Positions 9,729-18,043 of a stretch of 64,000 nucleotides of DNA are shown in pieces. The stretch spans positions 1,178,001-1,242,000 of the forward strand of contig OX460916.1 in NCBI GenBank assembly GCA_949788275.1, read 5' to 3'. The notes under the pieces were generated by a model. That model did no database searches. It had not been told where the DNA came from and saw only the letters and a program-made list of their open reading frames with translations. Both the position numbers and the translations under genes were made by a program. The stretch's first letter is position 1; every line of letters begins with the position of its first letter. The DNA comes from Weeksellaceae bacterium. GTDB taxonomy: Bacteria > Bacteroidota > Bacteroidia > Flavobacteriales > Weeksellaceae.

Positions 9729-10670
9729 TTATTCAGCGCTTGGTAAAAACACCTCCGCCATCATACAGCGAGCACTTCCTCCACCTAAGGTCTCAATGTG
9801 ATCAATTTTTACCGGTAGAATGGGGTTATATTGTTCTATTTTTACAATTTGATCCGCGGTTAAAGAAGCAAAAGCAGATTGTGACATCACTAAATAAGGC
9901 TGTCCTAATCCACCTACTTGAAGCATATTCCCAGCGAACTGATGCATTTGCGCTTCGGTAATATCGATTATTTCTTTGCCCGATTGCAGTAAATAATCAC
10001 ACACCATTTTCTTTTCAGTCTTATTGTCTAAGCTTGCCAGACAAATAATCGCATAGCGATCGGCAACACACATCATCACATTGGTGTGATAAATCGGTTT
10101 ACGATCACCTTCAACCGTTTGATAAGCCGTGAAAATAACGGGAGAATATTCGAGTTCTTCACAGAATTCGATGAATAATTCTTCATCGGTACGTTGAGAA
10201 ATAGCCGCATACGCTAAACCATTTTCGCGATCAAGGATAATACTTCCCGTACCTTCAAGAAAAATATCGTCTTCTTCTGCTGAAGTAAAATCGATACTCT
10301 CTTCAATAACAAAACCTTTTTCTTCCAATACATTCATAACCTCATCCTCACGACGTTCAACACGACGGTTTTCGGCAAACATAGGATAAAGAACAACTGT
10401 CCCATTTTCATGAAATGAAATCCAGTTATTGGGGAAAATAGAATCGGGTGTATGTGGTGTTAGCGTATCTTTGATTGTAATCACATTCACGCCTTTCGAG
10501 CGAAGATCCGTTACCATGGTTTTAAATTCTGCTAACGCTTTTTCCTGAATATCTTCACGGCTTTCCGTTGTATTGGTTTGAAAATAATTATTAACGGCCG
10601 TTTCTGGGTTAAAGTAGAACGCTACAGGTTCTACCATCATAATTGTATTTGTATATTGCTTTCTCTTCAT
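9729..10670 (-). CDS. ctlX: CtlX-type citrulline / arginine-deiminase-related hydrolase
   Basis: 313 residues of the arginine-deiminase (guanidino-group-modifying) superfamily. Visible signatures are F-P-N-N-W-I-S-F-H near residue 79, the acidic substrate residues in E-N-R-R-V-E-R-R-E, the catalytic His context I-Y-H-T-N-V-M, and the C-terminal nucleophile in G-G-G-S-A-R-C-M-M-A-E. This matches proteins annotated as citrulline utilisation hydrolase CtlX, which is proposed to hydrolyse citrulline to ornithine, carbon dioxide and ammonia. It starts 2 bases after the stop of another enzyme of the same superfamily, so the two are certainly co-translated. Family membership is secure; substrate is inferred from the family name and pairing. 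Confidence 0.85.
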   Translation of the reverse strand: MKRKQYTNTIMMVEPVAFYFNPETAVNNYFQTNTTESREDIQEKALAEFKTMVTDLRSKGVNVITIKDTLTPHTPDSIFPNNWISFHENGTVVLYPMFAENRRVERREDEVMNVLEEKGFVIEESIDFTSAEEDDIFLEGTGSIILDRENGLAYAAISQRTDEELFIEFCEELEYSPVIFTAYQTVEGDRKPIYHTNVMMCVADRYAIICLASLDNKTEKKMVCDYLLQSGKEIIDITEAQMHQFAGNMLQVGGLGQPYLVMSQSAFASLTADQIVKIEQYNPILPVKIDHIETLGGGSARCMMAEVFLPSAE

Positions 10671-10672
10671 TT

Positions 10673-11587
10673 CTATACTCTAATTAATGGCATTGTTGAA
10701 CAACGCAACAAGCCTCCTTGTTTTGATATATTTGCGTAATTAATTGCTTCTACGGTAATCCCCCATTCGTCACTCATATGTTTATTCAAGCGCGTAAAGT
10801 TCTTTTCAGAGACCACGATATCAGGAGCTATTGAAAAGATATTCGGATTCATTTGATACATTTCTTCTTTGGTAACGTCAAAAAGATTTTCTTTTCCAAA
10901 AAGTCCGACTAAAAAGTCATAATCTTTCTCGTGTAAGAATCCGTCTTTATAGATAATCGCTTTATCGACGCCGACAGGTTGGAAACAACAATCAAGATGT
11001 AATATACCATTATAGGGATCAAAATCATCTTTTTTCAGTTCAAATTCATACACATTCTTGTGAGGGAAGTGCTTTGAAATATAGCTGGTAAAATGCGTAT
11101 TGGTCCGCGCTGTCTTAAATTGCTTAAAATCGGGTTGTTTATAGGTTCCAACAAAGATATAATCATTCCACAATAAAACATCACCTCCTTCTACATAAAC
11201 CTCTTCAGGGAGATAGTTAATCGTGTCTGGTGACATCATTTTCTTAATATCATCAAATGCTTGTAACTCCTCTTCTCGATCGGGTATAATATTGGATACA
11301 AAAAATTCATTATCAATAACAAAAGCGACATCACGTGCAAAAATTTGATTGCAATTTTCTAATAATCGAGGGCGTAAAACTTCCACACCATGTTTCAGTA
11401 AAGCTTGATTAAACTCTTCCATCTCCTCAACAAAGTCAGATTCAGATGGGTAGAGATCATTTTTAACCGTTTCATATGATTTGGCATCATAGGTATTTTC
11501 AAGACTTGGAATAGGTCCATTCGATTCAGCACGACCTAAGACGACTGTTTTTAGGCGATTAGTTTCATTTTTGACATTTAATTGCAT
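10673..11587 (-). CDS. Amidinotransferase / dimethylarginine dimethylaminohydrolase family protein
   Basis: 304 residues of the same pentein fold as its downstream neighbour. Signatures are the acidic D-V-A-F-V-I-D region after F-A-R, V-E-G-G-D-V-L-L-W-N (the E-G-G-D strand of the family), the catalytic His in G-I-L-H-L-D-C-C-F, and the nucleophilic Cys in G-G-L-L-R-C-S-T-M-P-L close to the C terminus. Members deiminate arginine or methylated arginine, or transfer amidino groups. Paired with a CtlX-like enzyme, an arginine deiminase role (arginine to citrulline) is plausible, giving a two-step route to ornithine, but this is inference. It is separated from the upstream amidohydrolase gene by a terminator and so has its own promoter. 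Confidence 0.8.
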   Translation of the reverse strand: MQLNVKNETNRLKTVVLGRAESNGPIPSLENTYDAKSYETVKNDLYPSESDFVEEMEEFNQALLKHGVEVLRPRLLENCNQIFARDVAFVIDNEFFVSNIIPDREEELQAFDDIKKMMSPDTINYLPEEVYVEGGDVLLWNDYIFVGTYKQPDFKQFKTARTNTHFTSYISKHFPHKNVYEFELKKDDFDPYNGILHLDCCFQPVGVDKAIIYKDGFLHEKDYDFLVGLFGKENLFDVTKEEMYQMNPNIFSIAPDIVVSEKNFTRLNKHMSDEWGITVEAINYANISKQGGLLRCSTMPLIRV

Positions 11588-11620
11588 ATAGTATTTGAGT
11601 TTTCGTTTTTAGATTTCAAA

Positions 11621-11647
11621 AAAAATCTCGCGAGAAGCGAGATTTTT
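11621..11647 (-). terminator. Terminator of the amidohydrolase gene
   Basis: Perfect 11-bp stem (AAAAATCTCGC / GCGAGATTTTT) with a 5-base loop, 20 bases beyond the minus-strand amidohydrolase stop codon. It isolates that gene from the deiminase-fold pair. Confidence 0.85.
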
Positions 11648-11667
11648 ATTTTGTATAAATATACATT

Positions 11668-12645
11668 TTATTTTTTAATTCCTAAAGCCTTTAATCCATT
11701 TGTTGTAGCAATTTGAGCTAATTGATCCACATCATAAAAGTGACAAGACTCAAGCATAACGCGAAGTTCCGTTAATAAATGACCATCTGAAAACGGTTTG
11801 TAAATATCATTAATGTTATCTGTACCAAAGGCTACATTAATTCCCTTTGGAATCATTTCATCCACTGGGGTAACCGAATTATGGGATGGTGCAAGGCGCT
11901 CTGTACGGTTATGATCGATCCAAGCTGTTGGGCAAGAAATGATATGCATATCGGCTTGTTTAATTAATTCGTACAACTCCATTCGGTATTTTCTCGGATG
12001 AGCAGCAACCGAAATCGAGTGAACAGCCGAAACTTGACCTTGCATGCCATGCTCAATGGTTTTACGCGCTAATTGTTCTGTTTCCTTCTCTTCATCGGTA
12101 TTAAATTGATCCACGTGTACATGGACTAATTTATTTTTTGCTTTGGCAGTGGATAATAAGATATCTAAATGCTCAGCTTCTCTCCCAAAATCTTTTGCAG
12201 GTAAACCGCCAATAATATCAACGAAATCGGCTGAAAGATCGAACCATTCACGGGCCTTAGGATCAATTACGCCTTTAAGCACTTGATTTGCAAAACGAAT
12301 CTCAATATCTTTCCCGTAATTTTCAATTAAACGCTTAGCAGCTCGCAAGCTACGATCTTCTATTACATCATCACAGTCGATGAATGAACCGATAGCTTGT
12401 GCCCCTTGTTCTAACATATAAGTCAATGCCTTTTCCATACGGAAATAAATATCATCGACACTCGACTTACGCTTCATATCATCGACCAAATGCCATTTTT
12501 CTTTCAAATATGAATTGGACAAAGCGAAAGTATCAGGTGTTAATGAATAAGCACGGTCTAAATGCGAGTGCGCATTAACCCAACCTCCTTGTTGATTAAT
12601 TTTTTCTAAAACTTCTTCAATCGGATTGTAATTGTTCTGTGACAT
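11668..12645 (-). CDS. Amidohydrolase-superfamily protein (cytosine-deaminase-like)
   Basis: 325 residues. Metal-binding motifs of the amidohydrolase superfamily are in order: H-S-H (N-A-H-S-H-L-D, residues 26-28), H-V-H-V-D-Q-F in the middle, H-S-I-S-V-A following, and the catalytic Asp in F-G-T-D-N-I-N-D near the C terminus. The pattern resembles cytosine deaminase and related deaminases that keep one tightly bound metal. The protein lacks the extra beta-sandwich domain of full-length CodA, consistent with its short length. It forms its own transcription unit with a downstream terminator. Likely a cytoplasmic deaminase or hydrolase of a small cyclic amide; the substrate cannot be told from sequence. 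Confidence 0.75.
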   Translation of the reverse strand: MSQNNYNPIEEVLEKINQQGGWVNAHSHLDRAYSLTPDTFALSNSYLKEKWHLVDDMKRKSSVDDIYFRMEKALTYMLEQGAQAIGSFIDCDDVIEDRSLRAAKRLIENYGKDIEIRFANQVLKGVIDPKAREWFDLSADFVDIIGGLPAKDFGREAEHLDILLSTAKAKNKLVHVHVDQFNTDEEKETEQLARKTIEHGMQGQVSAVHSISVAAHPRKYRMELYELIKQADMHIISCPTAWIDHNRTERLAPSHNSVTPVDEMIPKGINVAFGTDNINDIYKPFSDGHLLTELRVMLESCHFYDVDQLAQIATTNGLKALGIKK

Positions 12646-12960
12646 GGTATGTGTTTGTTTGTTTTCGGGATGTAAAATTAAACATATTCAGCCACAGAAA
12701 TCCTAAGGCATTATTTGAAAGTTTTGTTTAACTTTGTCTCTTTGTTCCTAATTCCATTTTTTAAAAAGCTGAAAAACAACTAACACCTTATTAATCTTTG
12801 ATTTAAAGCTGAAACATTCTACTATACCAGATGTGTTTTTACCTCAACGGACGGAGTAGCCTACTGACAGTTCACAAAACACCACACGTCATAACTTAAT
12901 AAAAAAGAAAAAAAAGCCCCTTGTTATCTACAAGAGGCAAAAAAAATAGAGGTAACGTAT
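12646..12960. other. Intergenic region between relA/spoT and the amidohydrolase gene
   Basis: About 315 bases holding the 5' leader of the amidohydrolase gene and the relA/spoT terminator. Apart from that terminator I see no gene, RNA gene or repeat. Confidence 0.6.
12906..12946 (-). terminator. Terminator of relA/spoT
   Basis: Stem GCCCCTTG / CAAGAGGC (one mismatch) with a 7-base loop, flanked by A-runs that give a U-run on the minus strand. It starts 15-22 bases after the relA/spoT stop codon. Confidence 0.75.
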
Positions 12961-15198
12961 TTAGTTCTTATAGGTACGAATAACCGATTGAATCCCTTCA
13001 ATTCGTTTTAATTCACTCATTATTTCTTCCAATTGAGATTTATTTTTGACCGATACCGTAATTTTTCCATTAAAAATTCCTGCTTCCTCGGATAGGTTAA
13101 TGCTGTGCATATTCAAGGAATTGTTTTTAGAAATAACCAACGTAATATCGCTCACCATACCTGGACGATCGAGACCTTGTAGTTCGATTAAGGCCTTAAA
13201 TTCACGTTGTGAAGAATCGATCCATTTGGCCTTAATAATTCGGTAGGCATAATTTGCTTGCAAAGAAATGGAGTTCGGGCAATCGACTTTATGGACTTTA
13301 ATTCCTTTAGAAACCGTAATAAATCCAAACACCTTATCACCTGGAATCGGGTTGCAACAACTAGCCAATTGATAGTCTAAGCGTTCTTCATCATTTCCGA
13401 AAACCAGACTATCTAACTTTTTAGGCGGAAGAACTTTCTCTTCTTTCGGTTTAGAAGTCGTAAACGTGGTTTTTCTAAAGCGGTTAATAAAACCTGTGAT
13501 CCCTGTATTTCGTTCGGCAAACTTCCGTAAATCGTTATTATCAATAATACCAACAGCCACATTATAAAAAACATCTTGACTGGTATTCACTTTAAAAAAT
13601 TGCTGAAGTTGATTGAGGATATGTTCGCTATACTCCACTTTAAGGTGGCGTAATTTACGCATTAAAATCTCTTTACCTTCTTCGGCAACCCGACGTTTAT
13701 CTGAATTTAAAGTCGCTTTAATTTTACTTCGAGCCTTACTGGTAACCACATAATCGAGCCATTCCAGTTTCGGTTTTTGCTGAGCAGAAGTAATAATCTC
13801 CACTTGATCTCCACTTTGCAGTTGATGCGAAAGCGGATACAGTTTACCATTTACTTTGGCCCCTAAACAACGATCGCCTACATTGCTATGGATGGCATAG
13901 GCGAAATCTAACGAGCTAGCCCCTTTAGGCAAAGAATGCAAATCACCTTTGGGTGTAAAAACATAGATTTCTTTGGAATAGAGGTTAAACTTAAAATTGT
14001 CCATAAACTCAATGGAGTCTTTGGTATCTTCATGTTCAAGCATTTCACGCACCTGATGAATCCATTCATCGACTTTCGTGTCGTCTTCGTTGTAGTTTTC
14101 CTTGTATTTATAGTGCGCGGCGATCCCCATTTCGGCGACCTCGTCCATTCGTTCAGAACGAATCTGTACCTCAACCCAACGGGCTTGAGGCCCCATAACC
14201 GTTACGTGCAATGATTCGTACCCTGTCGTTTTGGGTTGGGTAATCCAATCCCGCATTCGTTTTGGATTGGGGATAAATAAATCGGTGATTAAGGAATAGA
14301 TTTTCCAAGCGAGAAATTTCTCGTTCTTACGATCTGAACGATAAACGACCCGAATAGCGAATAAATCATAGACTTCTTCAAAAGGAATCCCTTGTTTCAT
14401 CATTTTCCGGTAAATCGAATTAATCGATTTAGAACGCCCTTTGATTTCAAATTCCAGCCCTTCCTCTCTCAGTTTATCTTCAATCGATTGACAGAAACTA
14501 CCGATATACATTTCGCGTTCTTGGTTGGTTTCCGTCAGTTTTTGTTCAATGGCAAAATAATAGTCGGGTTTGGTATATTTTAAACTTAAATCTTCCAGTT
14601 CAGACTTAATATTGTACAATCCCATACGATGAGCCAATGGCGCATAGATAAAGATGGTTTCGGAAGCAATTTTTAACTGCTTATCCTCCCGCATACTATC
14701 CAGGGTTCTCATATTGTGTAAACGATCGGCAATTTTAATCAAGATTACCCGAACGTCTTCTGAGAGGGTTAACAAAAGCTTTTTATAATTCTCTGATTGA
14801 ATAGAAACACTTTGCTTGTTCAGCACCGCAATCTTCGTTAATCCATCGATGATTTTGGAAATCTTACTCCCAAAAAGCTTTTCAATATCTTCTAAGGTAT
14901 AATCGGTATCTTCTACCACATCATGCATCAAAGCAGAAGCAATTGAAGTAGCCCCTAAACCAATTTCATCGGCCACAATTTTTGCAACGGCAATGGGATG
15001 GTAAATATAAGGCTCACCCGTTTTACGGCGTTGATCTTTATGAGCATCAACGGCAAGATCAAAAGCTTTCCGAATCAATTTCTTATCATCGGCAGATAAG
15101 GTTACATAGGTATTCTGAAGCATTTCTTTGTACCGTCTTGTAATCTCTATATTTTCCTTTTCTAATTGTTCTTCTGTTATAACGAAAGGTGTAGCCAT
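12961..15198 (-). CDS. relA: Bifunctional (p)ppGpp synthetase/hydrolase (RelA/SpoT homologue)
   Basis: 745 residues, the normal length of a long RSH protein. The hydrolase HD domain is intact: H53, H67 in Y-I-Y-H-P-I-A, and H-D at residues 92-93 in A-L-M-H-D-V-V-E-D-T. The synthetase domain follows (R-x-K-x-x-x-S-I-x-R-K, then Y-x-S-L-H-V-T-V). A TGS domain begins at V-F-T-P-K-G-D-L and a C-terminal ACT domain ends the protein (G-L-D-R-P-G-M-V-S-D-I). With an intact HD site it should both make and degrade the stringent-response alarmone, so it is a Rel/SpoT-type enzyme rather than a synthetase-only RelA. Monocistronic, with its own terminator; the 490-bp upstream gap contains repeats rather than genes. 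Confidence 0.95.
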   Translation of the reverse strand: MATPFVITEEQLEKENIEITRRYKEMLQNTYVTLSADDKKLIRKAFDLAVDAHKDQRRKTGEPYIYHPIAVAKIVADEIGLGATSIASALMHDVVEDTDYTLEDIEKLFGSKISKIIDGLTKIAVLNKQSVSIQSENYKKLLLTLSEDVRVILIKIADRLHNMRTLDSMREDKQLKIASETIFIYAPLAHRMGLYNIKSELEDLSLKYTKPDYYFAIEQKLTETNQEREMYIGSFCQSIEDKLREEGLEFEIKGRSKSINSIYRKMMKQGIPFEEVYDLFAIRVVYRSDRKNEKFLAWKIYSLITDLFIPNPKRMRDWITQPKTTGYESLHVTVMGPQARWVEVQIRSERMDEVAEMGIAAHYKYKENYNEDDTKVDEWIHQVREMLEHEDTKDSIEFMDNFKFNLYSKEIYVFTPKGDLHSLPKGASSLDFAYAIHSNVGDRCLGAKVNGKLYPLSHQLQSGDQVEIITSAQQKPKLEWLDYVVTSKARSKIKATLNSDKRRVAEEGKEILMRKLRHLKVEYSEHILNQLQQFFKVNTSQDVFYNVAVGIIDNNDLRKFAERNTGITGFINRFRKTTFTTSKPKEEKVLPPKKLDSLVFGNDEERLDYQLASCCNPIPGDKVFGFITVSKGIKVHKVDCPNSISLQANYAYRIIKAKWIDSSQREFKALIELQGLDRPGMVSDITLVISKNNSLNMHSINLSEEAGIFNGKITVSVKNKSQLEEIMSELKRIEGIQSVIRTYKN

Positions 15199-15385
15199 TT
15201 AGTAGTGTTTAATTATTGTAAGACCTTATAGTTTGGTTGTATAAGGGAGAGTTGCCCTATTTTCACCCTCTAAATATACATGAATAATTGGAATAATAAA
15301 TGCAGAATGGGATTGGAGTGATTAGATTTTAGATTTTAATGGAGTGGATTCATAAACTGCGTATCTTAATTTATCGTGTTAAAAG
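15199..15385. other. relA/spoT leader region
   Basis: First part of a 490-bp gap without a gene. It should contain the relA/spoT promoter, but no exact TAnnTTTG box was found. The remainder of the gap is taken by the hairpin and palindromic element listed next and by the tolC leader. Confidence 0.5.
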
Positions 15386-15429
15386 CTACGTTTTAGTCGT
15401 GTTTGCTATCAAACACGACTAAAACGTAG
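15386..15429. repeat. Perfect 20-bp hairpin beside a palindromic repeat
   Basis: Two 20-bp arms, perfectly complementary (CTACGTTTTAGTCGTGTTTG then its reverse complement), separated by CTAT. No T-run follows; instead the palindromic element at 15430 begins at once. Confidence 0.85.
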
Positions 15430-15543
15430 TGCAGCGGTAGGGATAGCAGCGGCATCCTTTTTTGGACGTTGGCTTATTTATAGCCTCTTGTTCATTTTCC
15501 AAAAAAGATAGAGCGAATAGCCCGGCGCGTAGCGACCGCCCAA
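15430..15543 (+). repeat. Flavobacterial REP-like palindromic element, copy 1
   Basis: About 114 bases in three parts: a left block (GCAGCGGTAGGGATAGCAGC, then GGCATCC), a middle T-run/A-run stem with a loop, and a right block (GATAGAGCGAATAGCCCGG, then CGCGTAGCGACCGCCC). The same blocks recur in reverse orientation at 22765-22880 with a different middle. No ORF. Function unknown; probably a structured mobile-type or terminator-like intergenic element. Confidence 0.8.
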
Positions 15544-15688
15544 CTTATTCGTCGATGTATTTTACAAAGAAAGATGGCAAATTCTATAAACAATAGTGAT
15601 AAAAAGCAGTAATTTGCCTAAACAACGGTTTTGGTACAGTTTTGTATGCGAATAAACTATTATAAATAAATACCTCCTATTTTTAACT

Positions 15689-17071
15689 ATGCGATTAAAA
15701 TATATACCTCTTTTCGTCTTTCTTGGGATAGGGAATTCTATGCTGGCACAATCGCTTGTAGATCATCAGTTGAAGGAACCCATCCTCCAAGCCATTCAGA
15801 CGAACTATGAATTGCTCAACCAAAGCATTGAAATTCAGAAAACACGGACCTCAGCAGAAAGTATTAAGAGTAAGCTCCTTCCAGAGGTTTCTGCGAACTT
15901 TGCTTATACGTACTTTAATACGTCGGGTTTACTCGACTTGCCAACGGTTACTTTACCCATTGTTGGTTTAGACGTTTTTCAAGGCAACCAAAATTTTAGC
16001 CAAAGTGGACACTTAGGTCATCTGGGTGTGATGGGAAAACAGATTATTTTTAGCGGTCTACAGATTCCCAATGCTGTAAAAGCGGTTGAGGAAAAAGCCA
16101 ATGCGCAAAGTTATTTGCTTGAAGCGGGGAAGGAAGGGATTGCAAGAGATGTGGTTTTTGCATTTGATCAACTCATGCTATTGGTGGAGGTTGAAAAATT
16201 GATTCATGATACCGAAAGGCGATTGGATAAAGAGAATGAGAAAGTGAAAAAGGCGATTGCTAATGGTTTAGCCATTCCTTATGATCGGGATAAGATTAAA
16301 TTAGCTTTGTTGGAATTAGAATCGAAAAAAGTGGAAGTGGATGGTGGACGCCGTTTGCTTTACCAACACCTTCAACAAATGACGCATTTGCCTTTAGAAC
16401 AATTGCAGCAAATAACTTATCAGTTAACCATGATAGACGTTTTAGCCGATGGATTGGATAGCAGCCAGAGAAAGGAATTGAAAGCGCTTGATGCGTCGAG
16501 TAATGCCTATGAGTTTTTGTATAAGAAAGTAAAAGGAAGTGCTTTACCACAGGTCTTTGCTTTTGGTACGGTTGGCTATACCAACTTGTTTAAGACCAAG
16601 TTTAAAATTGATGATATGGGCGACTTTGGAGATGTCAACTTAAAAGGAAACCAATTAGCGCTTTATCCTGGATTAATTGTAGGTATTGGAGCCAAATGGG
16701 ATATTTTTAAAGGCAATGAACACAAACATCAATTAGCGGAAGCTCGGTTTGACTTAGAGATGAACCAGAACAAGCGAGAAGATACCGAAGAAAAACTGGC
16801 GCTTTTGTTGGAAAAAAATAAGGTGAATTTTGAAACCGCCTTAAAGAAGATAAAAGTGGCTGAACAACAGGTTCAGATAGCATCCAATACGATGCGCTTG
16901 GCAACAAAACAATATCAGGAAGGTTTAATTAATGTGACGGAACGTTTAGAAGCCGAGAACGATTATTACAAATCGTCGCTTGGTTATTACAGTCAAATTG
17001 TTGAACAACGAAAGGCTGCCCTTGAATTACTACACGCTTCGGGAACATTATTAACCCACTTATTCGACTAA
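15689..17071 (+). CDS. TolC-family outer-membrane efflux protein
   Basis: 460 residues with a signal peptide ending near M-L-A-Q. Two long alpha-helical TolC repeats are visible: around residues 30-200 (coiled helices with A-E-S-I-K-S-K-L-L-P-E-V) and again around residues 350-450 (A-x-R-F-D-L-E-M-N, E-Q-Q-V-Q-I-A-S-N-T-M-R-L-A, Y-Q-E-G-L-I-N-V-T-E-R-L-E-A-E-N-D-Y), typical of outer-membrane efflux channels. It opens a three-gene operon with a membrane-fusion protein (2-base gap) and an ABC-2 permease. It would provide the exit duct through the outer membrane. Substrate unknown. Confidence 0.9.
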   Translation: MRLKYIPLFVFLGIGNSMLAQSLVDHQLKEPILQAIQTNYELLNQSIEIQKTRTSAESIKSKLLPEVSANFAYTYFNTSGLLDLPTVTLPIVGLDVFQGNQNFSQSGHLGHLGVMGKQIIFSGLQIPNAVKAVEEKANAQSYLLEAGKEGIARDVVFAFDQLMLLVEVEKLIHDTERRLDKENEKVKKAIANGLAIPYDRDKIKLALLELESKKVEVDGGRRLLYQHLQQMTHLPLEQLQQITYQLTMIDVLADGLDSSQRKELKALDASSNAYEFLYKKVKGSALPQVFAFGTVGYTNLFKTKFKIDDMGDFGDVNLKGNQLALYPGLIVGIGAKWDIFKGNEHKHQLAEARFDLEMNQNKREDTEEKLALLLEKNKVNFETALKKIKVAEQQVQIASNTMRLATKQYQEGLINVTERLEAENDYYKSSLGYYSQIVEQRKAALELLHASGTLLTHLFD

Positions 17072-17073
17072 AC

Positions 17074-18039
17074 ATGAAAAAAATAACCCTTTTTATAGCG
17101 GCAACTTGCATATTCGGTTGTCAGAAAAAACCACAATCCGCTTCAATTCTTGAAGGTAAAGTAGAACGCGATCAATTAGCCGTGGTGAGTAAACTACCTG
17201 GGAAAATACAGCAGGTATTAATTCATGAAGGCGATGTAATTTCGGCGGGTGATACCTTAATCATTCTCGAATTTCCGGAAGTAGAGGCTAAAAAAGAACA
17301 GGCCATGGGTGCTTTAAACTCGGCCGAGGCCCAATACCAAATGGCCAAAAAAGGAGCCACATCGGGTCAGATTACGCAATTGAGAGCGAAAGTGGCCGGA
17401 TTGAAAGAGCAAATGGACTTTGCCGAAAAATCGAGCCGGCGTTTAAACAATCTATTGCGCGATAGCTTGGTGCCTCAACAAAAATACGACGAGGTTTTTG
17501 CCAAATACCAAGGTGCCAAAAATCAATACATTGCTGCAGTTGCCGAATTAAATGAAGTAAGTGATGGTGCGCGTATTGAACAACAAACGATGGCATTGGG
17601 ACAACAAGAACGTGCCATGGGTGCCGTAAACGAAGTTCGTGTTGCGGAAAAAGAGCGCTATATTTTGGCGCCCCAAGATATGGCTGTTGAAAATATTAGC
17701 TTAAAAGTTGGGGAATTAGCGCTGCCAGGGTATTCATTGGTCTCGGGCTTTTTAAACAACACCACCTACTTTCGCTTTACAATACCTGAAAAGGAATTGA
17801 GTAAAGTAGAAAAAGGAAAAATTATCACCTTGCAAGTTCCCTACGCCAAGACAACATTGAAAGGAAAAATTATCTGGATAAAACCGTTGAGTTCGTATGC
17901 GAACATTACATCGGCCTATCCCGATTTTGAACAGCAAGAAACCTTATTCGAGATGAAGGTAGTACCCGTTGATCACAAAGAAGCAAACCGTTTAATGCTG
18001 AAGAGTACGGTCACCTTAGATTTAGATCATTTAAATTAA
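17074..18039 (+). CDS. HlyD-family membrane fusion protein of an export system
   Basis: 321 residues. A hydrophobic N terminus ends in I-F-G-C-Q-K, a plausible lipobox, so the protein may be inner-membrane anchored by lipid. The biotinyl-lipoyl-like half motifs V-S-K-L-P-G-K-I and V-L-I-H-E-G-D-V-I-S-A-G-D-T-L flank a central Gln/Ala/Glu-rich helical hairpin (about residues 70-190), and a beta-barrel domain follows (I-L-A-P-Q-D-M-A-V-E-N-I). This is the periplasmic adaptor joining the TolC-like channel to the permease. It lies 2 bases after the tolC stop and 4 bases before the permease start, so the three are co-translated. Confidence 0.88.
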   Translation: MKKITLFIAATCIFGCQKKPQSASILEGKVERDQLAVVSKLPGKIQQVLIHEGDVISAGDTLIILEFPEVEAKKEQAMGALNSAEAQYQMAKKGATSGQITQLRAKVAGLKEQMDFAEKSSRRLNNLLRDSLVPQQKYDEVFAKYQGAKNQYIAAVAELNEVSDGARIEQQTMALGQQERAMGAVNEVRVAEKERYILAPQDMAVENISLKVGELALPGYSLVSGFLNNTTYFRFTIPEKELSKVEKGKIITLQVPYAKTTLKGKIIWIKPLSSYANITSAYPDFEQQETLFEMKVVPVDHKEANRLMLKSTVTLDLDHLN

Positions 18040-18043
18040 ACCC

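Noticed and set aside
12841-12900. Possible small RNA in the gap before relA/spoT
   Set aside because: No promoter, conserved hairpin or terminator besides the one assigned to relA/spoT could be seen.
13936-14583. Plus-strand frames inside relA/spoT
   Set aside because: Antisense shadows of a conserved gene; residue composition is skewed to Phe/Ile/Val as expected for shadow frames.
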